The position numbers and the translations under genes are program-made. Shown here piece after piece: positions 11,298 through 22,618 of a DNA stretch of 64,000 nt (the stretch's first letter is position 1; the number at the start of each line of letters is the position of its first letter). The stretch comes from Taiwanofungus camphoratus (lineage: Eukaryota > Basidiomycota > Agaricomycetes > Polyporales > Taiwanofungaceae), in the NCBI GenBank assembly GCA_003999685.1, contig CP021220.1:3596001-3660000 (forward strand), read 5' to 3'. The notes below the pieces were generated by a model, which did not search any database, had not been told where the DNA came from, and saw only the letters and a list, made by a program, of their open reading frames with translations.

Positions 11298-13301
11298 ATG
11301 GCCAAGCCAAGGTCCAAGTCTCCTTCCCCCATAGCCACCGGTTCCACCGTTCAAGCTACACGGCGGTCCCGCCAATCCACGCGCCGACGAGCAGCTCGTT
11401 TCAGTGCAAGCCCATCATATTCCATACTGGTCTTCTTCGCGACACTCGCAGCCTCTTCGCACACAGCCGACGGTCACCCGCTTCCCCCTCACACGCCTCC
11501 ACCAGAGTTCCTCTGTCCCGGTATAGGGCTCGCACCTACTCCCACTTCGCCTCCGGATAGAAGTGCGAGAGACCTCGATGACGATGAGGAACCTCTCAAT
11601 GAAGACGCGCTCACTACACAAACGCAAGAATATCCGAGAAGTCTGTCACTCGCAGACAAGTATATAAAAGGAACTGACAGCCGCTGGCGTAAGACCGATA
11701 TCTGGACGCTTTACGGCTCTACTGTCTGCGTGGTGAGCGATAACGTTCACCGTGAGTGTGGTCCTGTATTCATCATTACTTTCCAGGGGACCGCATGTAC
11801 AGCGTATCCCACGGCGACGTCGACTGAGGTCATCACCGAGTATCCCTACACAGTCACGTCAGCCCCCGTCCTGCCTACAAGCTATATAACCCCGACTGCT
11901 GAATCGGACGCAGATGACCAACCCTCCTCTTTACCGTCGGGCTGGACAAAGTCGAACGGTCACAGCAATATCTCGACGGCAATAATCATAGCATTATCGA
12001 TCGTCCTAGCCGTCATTATCGTAAGCACCATAGTCATGTGTGTGTTGTGGCGGAGAAAGCGTACGCGCAGGCTCAAAGATCCAGAGAAGCGGGCCCGAAA
12101 GAAAAACGTATCTCTCGATGATGCCCCCAGTGACGTAGTGGAGGAGTTCAAGCGGTTCCGCTCTCAGCAAAGGCTATGGGAAAAGGCGTTGGCTCGATGG
12201 AAGGCAAATGCCAAACAGTCCCCCCGCCGACGGAGGAAGCGGGCAATGGCGGGGCCGAGGGACGTCGAGTCTCGGCTCTTAGCCGAGCCATCTTCCAACC
12301 ACCATGCAGACTCATCTGCATCTTTACATTCTGCCACTGGTTGCAGTTTCCGAGAGGGCGCAGTTGTCGTCAGCACATCAACCCGACGCAACAATGACGC
12401 AGATCGCCCTGAGAACACATCTCCATCACCGTCCCGACCTCCAGCATATTTACCTCATCCCTCTGTTCCAGTGCCCCAAACTCACAACGGCCTCTCAGTA
12501 TCAGAACACCTCGTCACAGCTGACATATTCCCTGCCGTGGGCAATGTATTGGCGTCTTCCCCGACTATGCGCCAGCCTTCCCCTTCTAGTGGCATCAGCC
12601 TTCCATATGCAGGTCCGATCAGCACTGCCCATGTCGCCACAGACGATAAAGCGGTCTTAGCTCGTATGCAAGCACTTGCGAGCGCTCCTCCAAGTGAACC
12701 AGGGTCGTCTGAGATTCCCATACATTCATTGGATATGTACGCGACCGTACCGCCCCTTGACGATGAATTCGAGGAACTGCCGTTCCATCTGCGGATTTTT
12801 GACGCCGACGGAGAAGCGGCGGAAAGCCGAAGCAGGTCGTCTTTGACGCTTTCCCTGCATCCACGTGTGCCGACTTACTCGCGTGATCCCTCGCCTAACC
12901 CGTCCGTCCTACCACCTCCGCCGTCGAAGGCTCGCCTGGCTGGCCCGACGTTTTTTGAGTACCCCATGTCTTTCGAAGAAGATACGAGCGACTTCGAGCG
13001 GGATATGGGTCCGTCGGCCCCGCCGTTCCAGGAGGAAGAGTATTCTTCTTCGCCCAGTGCGCCCCCGCTTGAGTTCGAGTATGATCAGGAGGACTTGATA
13101 CCATCGGCTCCTGGCTTCGACGAAGGCACTGAAGGTTCTGGGACGGGTTACGGCGGAGACCCTACCGAGGCTAGTCCGCCTCCGCGTCGAAGCACCGATA
13201 ACGTCGTTCGGTCACATCCTGCGCCGTCCTTACGACGACGGTCCACTAGCGTGCTCTCAACTCAGACATGGCATGGAAGTCCTCCTCGCTATCTCCCTTG
13301 A
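11298..13301 (+). CDS. Uncharacterised type-I-like membrane protein
   Basis: The frame is open for 667 codons. A basic N-terminus of about 40 residues precedes a hydrophobic segment (SYSILVFFATLAASSHTADG) that could be a signal anchor or peptide. An extracellular-type region rich in Ser, Thr and Pro with a few Cys follows, then a clear transmembrane helix (STAIIIALSIVLAVIIVSTI) with a basic stop-transfer (WRRKRTRR), and a disordered cytosolic tail of about 400 residues. A 54-nt in-frame intron is likely at 11733-11786 (GTGAGC to TTCCAG), joining TVCV to GTACTAY. The architecture resembles fungal mid2-like or mucin-like wall sensors, but I see no family signature and make no functional claim. 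Confidence 0.72.
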   Translation: MAKPRSKSPSPIATGSTVQATRRSRQSTRRRAARFSASPSYSILVFFATLAASSHTADGHPLPPHTPPPEFLCPGIGLAPTPTSPPDRSARDLDDDEEPLNEDALTTQTQEYPRSLSLADKYIKGTDSRWRKTDIWTLYGSTVCVVSDNVHRECGPVFIITFQGTACTAYPTATSTEVITEYPYTVTSAPVLPTSYITPTAESDADDQPSSLPSGWTKSNGHSNISTAIIIALSIVLAVIIVSTIVMCVLWRRKRTRRLKDPEKRARKKNVSLDDAPSDVVEEFKRFRSQQRLWEKALARWKANAKQSPRRRRKRAMAGPRDVESRLLAEPSSNHHADSSASLHSATGCSFREGAVVVSTSTRRNNDADRPENTSPSPSRPPAYLPHPSVPVPQTHNGLSVSEHLVTADIFPAVGNVLASSPTMRQPSPSSGISLPYAGPISTAHVATDDKAVLARMQALASAPPSEPGSSEIPIHSLDMYATVPPLDDEFEELPFHLRIFDADGEAAESRSRSSLTLSLHPRVPTYSRDPSPNPSVLPPPPSKARLAGPTFFEYPMSFEEDTSDFERDMGPSAPPFQEEEYSSSPSAPPLEFEYDQEDLIPSAPGFDEGTEGSGTGYGGDPTEASPPPRRSTDNVVRSHPAPSLRRRSTSVLSTQTWHGSPPRYLP

Positions 13302-13784
13302 CCAGCATTTCATGGACTATGGACTAATTTAAGCTGTGGGCTGTTGATGCTATTGGTTGGATGTACTTGCCGCAACTTTGTAGCTTTCTCGCTATGTGCA
13401 GTCGTCACATTTGATTTTCAGATTTGACATAAGTGAGGTATGGTATTGGAGCAGCATGCCACTGGGTGATAGTTTTTATGATTGCAAAGGTGTCAGCTCT
13501 CTGGGATGACTCAGCAATTGATGCAAGATATCTGTCATACAAAGTTCAGTGAAGAACCACAAATATGTGCATCAACAAAATGTCACTCATAAAATAAAAA
13601 TACTGGAGGCAATATCCTTTATCATACATTATAAATTCACTACAACTAGACACATTAATGACATTTGAACTGCACTTAATGGATAAATGAGTTCCCCACT
13701 CCATCCATTTGACATGCCCCTAAAACAAGTCTACTGACTTGCTTTGCAGACATATCAAAAGAATAAAAGTACGAAAAAGTAGAA
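13302..13784. other. Gene-free 3' flank before the U2 gene
   Basis: AT-rich DNA between the end of the membrane-protein gene and the 3' end of the U2 snRNA gene. No coding frame or repeat seen. Confidence 0.5.
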
Positions 13785-13974
13785 ATCCCCCAACAACACA
13801 AGCCAATACTGCAATAGCAAGGTCATCATGTCCTCAGGTTGCAAGCAGAGCCTAAGAATCAAGGGTAGCAAAAATTAGATAACCAATAATAGAGGCAGTG
13901 CCTCCATAATAGTGGTTAAACTATTAAGAACAGATACTACACTTGATCTAAGCCAAAAGGCCAGAGTGGTAAGG
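13785..13974 (-). ncRNA. U2: U2 spliceosomal snRNA
   Basis: On the minus strand the sequence reads CTCTGGCCTTTTGGCTTAG followed by ATCAAGTGTAGTATCTGTTC, the near-invariant U2 5' domain. It includes GTAGTA, which pairs with the intron branch site. Next comes a stem IIa (AATAGT pairing with ACTATT), a small GC stem IIb (GAGGC with GCCTC), an Sm-binding site AATTTTTG, a further stem (TCTTAGG with CCTGAGGA), and a TATTGCAGTA loop, the U2B''-binding loop of stem IV. The order of these elements is that of U2. The ends are estimated to about 5-10 nt. It is a single gene between protein-coding genes. Confidence 0.93.
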
Positions 13975-14236
13975 TTTTATTTTCTTCGTGTTCATCGTAA
14001 ATAGTGCCCTAGCGCCACGCACGGACCAGGCGGTTGTTTGGCCGCAAAGCTTTTGGTAAATAATCCCAATTTGAAAACTACAGCTGATCAGTCAAACTAC
14101 TTAGGAGTACCTTGCCAAACAATAGATGTATTACAGTACTTTTCAGATACAAAATACGATACAATGCTCCTGCAGCACTTTGTCGAATCCCTAGGAGTTG
14201 TCTACATACGATACATATCATGCCAAGCTGAATTCG

Positions 14237-16348
14237 TTACGACTTCGAACTGTCGTTATGAAGAGGTGATTGCGGCACGCGAAGCTCTGGTGTGGATCGA
14301 TTCAAGGAATTCGCATATACGGCGATCAGGTCGGTCAAAGTTGAACGTAGAACTTTTGGCCGAGTATTCTGGAGAGAACTTATAATGTCGACACTGCGCT
14401 CCAAAGGTTCCTTGGACACTGGCGAGCGTCCGCGGGGGTTATGCTCATGACAAGCGATGGCGATGGACAGGGGCCTAGCACCTTTCGATGACCGCATCTT
14501 CAGTTCACCTTGCTCTTGTCCACGAAGCAGTAGAGAAGGTCCTGATGAGTGCGCTCTGGGCAGCTTGGAAAGCTTTTGACGTGGGCCACCATCCTCTGCA
14601 GAAGGGGCCTGAAATTGTCCCTTTATGTTTTCATGGGAACGATTCGGGCATTCGGTGATGCCTAGTCCTCTACAGAGTCGCGGCACCTCCATCTTCTCTG
14701 CAATGAGTCTCGGAGCACGGTTCTTCTTGAAGACATGCATGAGTTTGATCTTTTTCCCATGCGTGGGATGGAGGAGCCCCGGCGAGCACGAGAATCTAAG
14801 CGGGGTAAACGTCTTCTCTCCAGAGACGATCGTTGCCGTGGCATTAGCGAAATGATCGTCCACGACGTATTCGAACCTCCATCTCAGCTTGAGTGGCTCC
14901 TGATGAGGCAGGACCTGAACATTGCTCTGTGAAGCGGGAGACTGACTGTCGAACAACTCGACACCGCTGACAGTGTACACGCCGTTGGGCTTGAGAGTCA
15001 GTGAGGCATGTCGAGATATATAATCCTTGGTCTCGTCCCCTGCTATGGTGAGCCGTCGGAGAACAGGCGGCGTGTCGGACTTGCCAAAGTGGAACAGAAA
15101 CATCTGCCGTGTCACCGGCCGGAAGTCTGCGGTGCCATAGGTCAAAGAGTTGACGAGCTCAACGTTCCGGTCGTCCGAGACAGTGCTGGTGTACCCCATT
15201 AGTGTAAATGCGGGCCTGATCGCCCTAGAGCCGTCTTGGTCAATCCAGAGTTCCAGATTGATGTCTCGAAGCCACCCCAGAATGCCTGGCAAGTTGTAGG
15301 ATGAGGTAGACTTGCAGGAGGGAGATACAAGGGGGCTTGAAATACGGCTAGAACGAGCCGAACGCACTGATCGATTTGAGTTTGATGTCGCAGAGGAACC
15401 TGTGCGGCGATGCCGTGTAGAGCGCATATTGAAGGCAGGAATGTCGGGCGCCACAGGAGCAGAACTCGGTGCACTAATTTCCACCGTGCAAGGAGGATTG
15501 TGCAGGAATGGACCGGGCTCTGGCAATGGAGAGCAGCTGGCAGACTTGTTCGGAGGTCTCAAAGGGGATCGACTCCTTGTGGGACCAGATGGTGAGGGGG
15601 AGATATCGGCTATCATAATAGATGGTGATGGTGAGAGTACCGATCCGGATCCAAATAGTGACCTCGATAGAGGTGACGATGGTCGGAACGAGCCTCTACT
15701 ATGAGAGCTTGAAGGGATATCATGGCATCTCACATTGCTGGCAGTGGCAGATCGCTCAGATCCGCAGAGAGAAGATAAAGACAAGAACGAAGCGGGGCGC
15801 GGAGAGCCAACAGGCGAAGCTTCAGCCGATCCAACCGGCGTTATCCATGGGGACGCCGACAAAGAACCTGGTATTGAACGAGTATGAGAATTACTAGTCA
15901 ATGCCTTAGAGAGGGGCGGCGATGTCAAGTTTGAGGAAATAGTGCAGTAGGATCCACCAGAGTTATCGAGGTAGTGTGTGTTGTAATAACTTTCGCATGA
16001 CTGTACAGACACAGACGGGGGTGGCACATGGATATCAACCGTCGGAGAGACATCTTCGTTATCGTATGGCTGTCCACTAAAATCTCCAGCATGTACATCG
16101 GAGATATTACATGGGAGCGGTGACTTTGGACCATGGTGTCCTTCGCCACCTGGCGGCGATATATCAGATGTCTCCGGGGCAACTTCAACGTCCAAAAAGA
16201 TGGGAATCTCGCCGTAGCTGCAGAAAGTAGAGAGTTCGTCTACACCGAGCGAAGGGGAGGAAGTGGGTGGGGTCAGCGACTCGAGAGCTTCGAGGATTGC
16301 CCAATTTTCTGGACGCCGCCGTTGGGCAACGGTCAGACTGGATTGCAT
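14237..16348 (-). CDS. Uncharacterised 703-residue protein
   Basis: Single exon, starting MQSSLTVAQRRRPENWAILE. The N-terminal 350 residues are Ser/Pro-rich and probably disordered. A compact region from about residue 345 (YNLPGILGWLRDINLELWID) to about residue 555 looks folded, with alternating beta-type stretches (LVNSLTYGTADFRPVTRQMF; HASLTLKPNGVYTVSGVELF). A basic tail follows, ending in HNDSSKS. I do not recognise the family; the pattern is that of a conserved basidiomycete protein of unknown function. It is divergent from ALG9 over 301 bp. Confidence 0.7.
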   Translation of the reverse strand: MQSSLTVAQRRRPENWAILEALESLTPPTSSPSLGVDELSTFCSYGEIPIFLDVEVAPETSDISPPGGEGHHGPKSPLPCNISDVHAGDFSGQPYDNEDVSPTVDIHVPPPSVSVQSCESYYNTHYLDNSGGSYCTISSNLTSPPLSKALTSNSHTRSIPGSLSASPWITPVGSAEASPVGSPRPASFLSLSSLCGSERSATASNVRCHDIPSSSHSRGSFRPSSPLSRSLFGSGSVLSPSPSIMIADISPSPSGPTRSRSPLRPPNKSASCSPLPEPGPFLHNPPCTVEISAPSSAPVAPDIPAFNMRSTRHRRTGSSATSNSNRSVRSARSSRISSPLVSPSCKSTSSYNLPGILGWLRDINLELWIDQDGSRAIRPAFTLMGYTSTVSDDRNVELVNSLTYGTADFRPVTRQMFLFHFGKSDTPPVLRRLTIAGDETKDYISRHASLTLKPNGVYTVSGVELFDSQSPASQSNVQVLPHQEPLKLRWRFEYVVDDHFANATATIVSGEKTFTPLRFSCSPGLLHPTHGKKIKLMHVFKKNRAPRLIAEKMEVPRLCRGLGITECPNRSHENIKGQFQAPSAEDGGPRQKLSKLPRAHSSGPSLLLRGQEQGELKMRSSKGARPLSIAIACHEHNPRGRSPVSKEPLERSVDIISSLQNTRPKVLRSTLTDLIAVYANSLNRSTPELRVPQSPLHNDSSKS

Positions 16349-16649
16349 TATTTCAATATAAACTAGACAGAGTCAACGAGCGTGTGTTGAATTAGATGGA
16401 TGTATTGTAGCTATCACTGCCAGCAGTGAGACGGTTGTTGAAACGAAGACTCAAAGTTCGATACGCATCGCGTTTGGACACGCATCACGTGTCCCCTTCC
16501 GTCACGCCGACGACGCAGACTGTCAGTGAGAGCGCGACCTTGGGTCGGTGCGGCGACCTCCAGCACTCCTTGTTGACAAAAACTGACGCTCATCTTGCCT
16601 TGATGCTCTGAGACAATCTTTCTAGCTTCCACCCAATCCCTAAAAACAT
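16349..16649. promoter_or_regulatory. Divergent promoter region of the unknown 703-residue gene and ALG9
   Basis: 301 bp between two start codons. No distinct motif recognised. Confidence 0.4.
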
Positions 16650-19104
16650 ATGGCGTCCAACATTCAGACTATCCGCTTCCGTGGCCCCGAAAGTAAGCCA
16701 GCGCAACCAGCAGTGAGCGTGAAGCCCAAGAACAGGCATGCTGGAATCCTTCAAGACCAACTACGCAGGTGAGAACACAGCTAGAAAGGTCTTGCTTGCT
16801 TGAATAGAGAGCGTATACAGATCGCAGCGGGCACCGTGGTGTCCGAGCTTCTCAACAGCGCTTAGGATCTTTCTCCTCATCCGGGTGGCTGGAGCCATGT
16901 ATTCGAATATACAGGACTGTGATGAAGGTATGCGGTTTTCAGGCACAATTGCGATGAATCTTTGATTTGGAGGCGAAATTTCAATTACGTTGTGCTGGTT
17001 CTTCGTAGTCTTCAATTTCTGGGAACCTCTGCACTATTTGGATCGCGGGTATGGCTTCCAGACATGGGAAACATCACCCGCATACTCCATTCGTAGCTGG
17101 GCATACATCATGCTTCACTTACTTCCCACAAAATTAACCGCCTGGTTCCTCGGACCAGAGAAAGTAAGTCTGTCATTAATCTTTATTCGAATACATAACG
17201 TTAGACGTGACTGGTCTGCGTGCAGAGGCCGGCCTTCTTTGCTGTGCGAATCTTCTTGGCAGTAATATCGTCCGCGTGTGAAGCCACCATGTATAGGACA
17301 ACTGTGGAGAGAATTAATTACAGAGTCGGGCGGTACCTGTTCTTCATACTCTTATTCAATGCGGGCATGTGGACTGCTTCGACCGGTAATAGTTTGCAAC
17401 TTTAAATATAGTGAGCGGCAGCTAACCATGGTGTTGCAGCATTCCTCCCCTCAGCATTTGCCATGTACGCCAACACCCTCGGATTCACATTTGCGCTGCA
17501 GCCGACCACAACCCGTAACATGCGACGCACTCTGCTTTCTACACTGGCCTTCGCAACGGGAGCCATCGTCGGGTGGCCGTTCGCCATCGCCGTTGCGGTG
17601 CCATTTGTTTTCGAGGAGCTGTTCTTGTACGGCGCTGACAAAGTCATCCCCGAAACTCGGACGTCGTGGATGCTTGGGAGATGGAAGAAGATGCTGGTGT
17701 GCGGGGGCGTGGCCTCGCTGCTCTTCGTATGCCCTCTAAGGCGGTATACCTTATAGCAGCACTGACGGTCCTTTCGGCGCAGATCCCGGTGATCGCGCTC
17801 GACACTCTTTTCTACGGGAGGCTCACTGTTGTCCTGTGGAACATCATCAAGTACAATGTTTTCCCTGACGCACAACGCGGACCCGGGCTCTACGGCACTG
17901 AACCCGCGAACTTCTACCTCTCGAACCTTCTCCTAAACTTCAACGTCCTTGTCCCGCTCGCTCTACTGGCGCTTCCCGCGCTCGCCGTTACGTACCGGGT
18001 AGATTGCAAGCGTCTCGGCGAGCGTGCACATGTTCTAGACCAGAGCTCGCCGTACGTGCTTGTGGCTGTGAGGCTTGCGCCGGCGTATCTCTGGGTGGTC
18101 ATCATGACAGCGCAGGCCCACAAGGAGGAGCGATTTATGTACCCAATTTACCCGCTGATATGTTTCAATGCAGCAGTTGCATTGTATCTCATAAGAGGCT
18201 GGTTTGAGACTGCGTATATTGCTGTCACAAAGTCCCCTTACAGGGTAAGTGAGTCCTGGAGAGGTTGATGGAAATACGTTCATAAATTGGCTTATAGGCA
18301 TCCCGTACATCAATTTTCAGCCGCTTTACGCTTTCGGTCGTGACCGCCTCTTGTGTCCTCTCCTTGTCACGCATAATGACCCAGTGGAAGTACTACCATG
18401 CGCCGCTCTCCATCGTTCATGCCCTTGAGGCGCAAGAAATCCCCCGCCTTCTGAACACGACGGGCCATATCTACATACCACCTCCCAATACTACGTATGG
18501 CAGTAATGAAGAAGATACGCAGCCGCGAATTGACACCGCGCTTATCGAGCCCTTCGGCCTGCGGCTCTGCGTCGGCAAGGAGTGGCATCGGTTCCCGGGG
18601 CACTACCTCGTGCCGGAAGGCGTGCGCGTGGACTGGGTGAAGAGCGAGTTCGACGGGATGCTTCCTGGGCACTTTGTGGAGACTCCAAAGGCCTGGGGCG
18701 TCGCGGCGAGGATGTTAGGGACGCGGGCACTTCCACCGGGCCTCAATGACCTCAACAAGGAGGCACCTGAGCTCTACGTGCGTGTCGGCTTTTCTCTTAT
18801 CAAGCACTTCGTGCTCATGTATGTCGTCCAGGTGAACGTTTCTGAGTGTGATTACCTCATGGATCTCGATTTCCCGCTGCATCCTGTGTCGTCGTCACAT
18901 GAGCCACGCTACGCAGTTGACGAGGCAACCTGGGAGCGGGTACTCTGCCTGCCGTTCTTGGATGCGCGTCATTCGTCACTTTTGACGAGAACATTGTGGA
19001 TGCCAGGCAACAGGTGGCAGGAGGGGAACGAATACGGCGAGTACTGCCTGCTGAAGAACAAAGGGAACGTTGCAAGAAAGGAAAAGGCGATGATGGTTCA
19101 GTGA
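16650..19104 (+). CDS. ALG9: ALG9 dolichyl-P-mannose alpha-1,2-mannosyltransferase
   Basis: Alg9 adds the seventh and ninth mannoses to the lipid-linked oligosaccharide in the ER lumen during N-glycan precursor assembly (GT22 family). Exon 1 starts MASNIQTIRFRGPESKPAQP (16650-16768); exon 2 (16821-16927) gives IFLLIRVAGAMYSNIQDCDE, the family's first luminal Asp/Glu motif; exon 3 (17009-17163) gives FNFWEPLHYLDRGYGFQTWE. Later exons hold AFAMYANTLGFTFALQPTT, many transmembrane helices, FYGRLTVVLWNIIKYNVF and the conserved QAHKEERFMYPIYPLIC. The C-terminal luminal part is in the last exon from about 18300. Order, spacing and length are those of a full Alg9. Confidence 0.93.
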
Positions 19105-19987
19105 GGCGCGTAGGGACGTCGGTGAGATGGGCATTTAGACAGCTTGTAATGGCGGGAGAACCAGAGGGCGACGCTGATGATATACAGCTTCAATTTGACC
19201 GAGGCGTATTTGTGTCATGCGGGACATATCGCGTGTGATATTCAATGCATTGCAGGTGCGAGCCCGTGTCCGAGTCTCCGCGGAGGCGGTGCGTCGTCGC
19301 TTCCTAGAGGCAGTCTTCTATTCTTGGACGTGCGTCATCCCGATTTGGCAACTATGTTCACCATATAATTGCAGTTAATTTCCAATGTGCACATTCTTCT
19401 CCACGCCGGCGACGGTAAGTTCTCCCGTTTTTCGACACATACTCTCATTCGTTGGTGATGGCTGGCAGACGTCTTGGTTGTCATTTCCCCCGTTTCCCAC
19501 ACCTGCATACCGCAATACTTACTGGCCTGACCTTCACGCCCGAACGAAGAATGAGTTGCGTAAGACATAGCGTGAATGATAGCAGCGATTTTCGAGGCCG
19601 AGCGGATGACGCGTGTTCCCTGCAGATCCCAGTCACCGCTCGGTCGCTGGGCAGGTGCGCGTGCCAGGGGCCGCAATCGGGCACAACGCATCTCGAATTA
19701 GCAGGCCATAATCCAAATATGGCCACCCCGCGTGCCCGCCCAACACCATCCAGAAATTCTGTGCAGCACAAGTGGCGTCTTCTATCCGCCGTCCGGCAAT
19801 CCGCTCGCCCCCGGTTCTCCTACTGTTCTTAACCTCTTCCCGAACCACGACCATCTCCCCCCGGCCTTACCCCCTTTCTGCCTCCAAGCTACCTCAATCC
19901 TCCCTCCCGGGCTTCATTCCCCTGCCGCCATCATATACCTTGTATCCGGATCATTCCCCGGCGAACAACCCCATCAACGGCTTCAAA
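19105..19987. other. Gene-free stretch upstream of the DUF6533 gene
   Basis: 883 bp holding the ALG9 3' flank and a probable CT-rich leader just before 19988. I see no supported gene. Confidence 0.5.
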
Positions 19988-22142
19988 ATGGACTCCGAAT
20001 CTCTGAAAACCGCGCAGCACTTTGTTTACGTGTAAGTGTCATGATTCGCATTTTTTGGCCCGCAAAGGAAGAAACACTACAGTCTAACGCGCCTCATTTT
20101 AGGTCTCAAGTCCATTTTTGTGGTTCGTATTAGGGTTATACACACATGACACGGCTGACCTGACTGACCGCCTATCAATCACCAGCGATGTGTAGGTTCT
20201 ATTTGTACATCAGATTCAAGCCCCGCTTACTTGTGTGCAGACGCCATCGTGGTATGGGACTGGGTACTCGCGTTGCCTAGAGAAGTGCGCTTTGTACGTC
20301 TTCTCCCGCGTAAAGAATGTTTTCGCCATCTCATTTACGCCCGTATCATAGATATGGAAGACGAGTTGGACGCCAGTCAAGATGGCGTACCTGTTTTGTC
20401 GGTAAGCTTTCCGACATTTGTGAGTACATTGATATCAGAACGAGAATCTTGTTCCAGATATTGGGTGTTAATCGTGGTGCCTTACCTCCTATGGGCATTC
20501 TGCTCAAATCATCCTCTGTCGACCTGCCAACGGATATACAAGGTACGCCTTCGGTCTATACATTTGTTGCAGTGGCGCTAGTGGGAGAGTGTACTTCAAA
20601 GGACTTTCTTCGCGAAATCACCTTTGCAGTTCATTCTTCAGCCGATCATCAAACACTTGTACATCAAAAATCGAATTCGATGAACTTGTGGGGCCAACGA
20701 CAGTTTAAGTGGTTTAGACCCCATCTCCAAACGGCCTGAACCACTTAAACTCGAGGTATACTCCTGACATACGATGCCTGCTACTTTCAATTATGTGTCC
20801 ACTGACTTATTCGTTGCAGATTCCGGTGAGCCTCGCAATGTGGAATCAAGTCTCCGCAGAAACCATCCTCCTCATTCGAACGTATGCATTCTTTAACCGT
20901 AATAACTACGTTCTCGCGGTCCTTGTTACCGCACTGTGTGGTCTCATTTCATACCAGCTTTATGTCGCATCCTCCCAAATGCTTTGTGAGTGTCAATCAA
21001 ATAAGAATGCCGAACATGCCTAACTATATGAAATATCTCATTGCAGTACTTCCGTTCGTGACGCCCCCGTTTGTGCGTATACTTCCGTTTCAAGATAGAT
21101 TGATTTATCGTGCTCAATAAACTTTTGTCTCTTTAGGACGTGGGTCCTTGTTTCCCTATGTCTAGACCGCATTCCGCCGATCTCCTTGGTGAGCCTTTCT
21201 GCATATATGCGGGTTTGTTCATGACTTGACGGTTTCTCTCTCATACAAGGCTTCTTCGTACGTTATGCTGACGTGTTAAACAATCGATTTACGAATTGAT
21301 CCTTTTTTCATATCATAGATTGCCCCTCTCATGTATGATACTGTTGTCACGATCATGACCATCGGGAAAGCTATCGCCATACGTCGCCGCAGTGGTGGGC
21401 CAAGCAGTAGACTCGTTCAGACATTTCTCCGTGAGGGTAGGTTCTGATTTCGACGGCATGATTATTTCGACGGTTGGCCGACTGCAACCTTTACTGACGA
21501 ACATGCAGGTATCTTCTATTATATGTTGATTTCCATCGCCAACCTGGTGAGTATCATGAAGACCTTATCTACAATTTCACTCGATTCACATGGCAATGAT
21601 GCAGGTCAACGGCATATTTTACCTCCAGTGAGTTGTATATTATGGATATCAATCCGAAGCTGCGGCTTCTCAACTTTGACGATTGCCGTAGACCCAAGCA
21701 AGTCATGTCCGCCATTTGCATCCCTCTTAGCGTAATGCTAGGTCCCGTTCTTGCCTGCCGACTCATTCTGGACCTCCGCGAGCGCGGCTCTGAGACGGTA
21801 TCCCAATCTGCAGGGACGATCGCGTTCACCGCCGGAACTGCCGGAATGAACACCTCAATCAAATCTAGCCCGGGATCACCATTCTCGGGTCTCGGTTTCG
21901 GCTTTGGGCCTACGCGTTCGAGCGCTAAGGCTCTCGTACGCCCGAATGGGGTATTACTCAGCACCATCGGCAGCATCCCGATGACTGGAATAGGCCTTGG
22001 GTCGACCAGTGGGCTCGAGCTGGATAACTTGCAGACATATAAGGAGAGTGATGCCGAAAGAGATGCGTACAAGAACATGGAGCTTGGGCTCGGGAATACC
22101 GTCAGTGGGATCAGAGTGGACGTGGAAAAGACGACGATGTGA
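19988..22142 (+). CDS. DUF6533-type multi-pass membrane protein
   Basis: Basidiomycete genomes carry many paralogs of this seven-TM-like family; their ligands are unknown. The start MDSESLKTAQHFVYV opens a short first exon. The family's hallmark second segment, DAIVVWDWVLALPREVRFV, follows after two small exons near 20240. Further exons give QIPVSLAMWNQVSAETILLI with RTYAFFNRN, then PLMYDTVVTIMTIGKAIAIR, then a helix near PMSAICIPLSVMLGPVLACR, and a C-terminal cytosolic tail rich in Gly/Ser ending VDVEKTTM. Exon borders in the middle are uncertain. The intron between about 20543 and 20818 is unusually long because it contains a hairpin (20702-20751). Confidence 0.82.
20702..20751. repeat. Intron hairpin (19-bp inverted repeat, 12-nt loop)
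   Basis: AGTTTAAGTGGTTTAGACC at 20702-20720 faces GGCCTGAACCACTTAAACT at 20733-20751. The outer 13 bp are perfect and the inner part holds only two G.T-type mismatches. The loop is 12 nt. It lies inside a 276-bp intron of the DUF6533 gene and may be a foldback or MITE scar. Confidence 0.85.
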
Positions 22143-22618
22143 AATCATCGTCTGCCTACTGTAAGCGTCATCTCTGTGGCGTATTCTTTTGTGGACCGTA
22201 TTTTGTCGAGCTGCAATTAGGTTATTTTCATACGCATCAAGGGTGGGTGGTTGTATTTTAGACATTCGCATAGTTATCCTCCATTGCATCGCATTTCCGG
22301 TTGATCACAGTATTCGATTTTATGTTGTAGCACACAGTGTGATGTTTTAATAGATATGTCTTGCCAGCAGAGCATTGCAATCGCACGTACTTGAACACCG
22401 ACGACAGTTGAATACTGAGCTATCCAACACGTTCCGCCACAACTTTCAAATCGGGACCATTAAGACAATCAAGGCAACTAAGTTAAATTTGAGTTTTCCT
22501 GATGTATCAGACTCAAAGTGAATGGATTGAGTTAGCACCCGGTACTACAGCAACTACAGCCAAATTTATAGCACTATATAGCGCTACAGATTGGGCAGGT
22601 GGCACATCTAGCTACATA
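22143..22618. other. Gene-free stretch
   Basis: AT-rich 3' flank of the DUF6533 gene up to the MITE. No feature seen. Confidence 0.5.
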
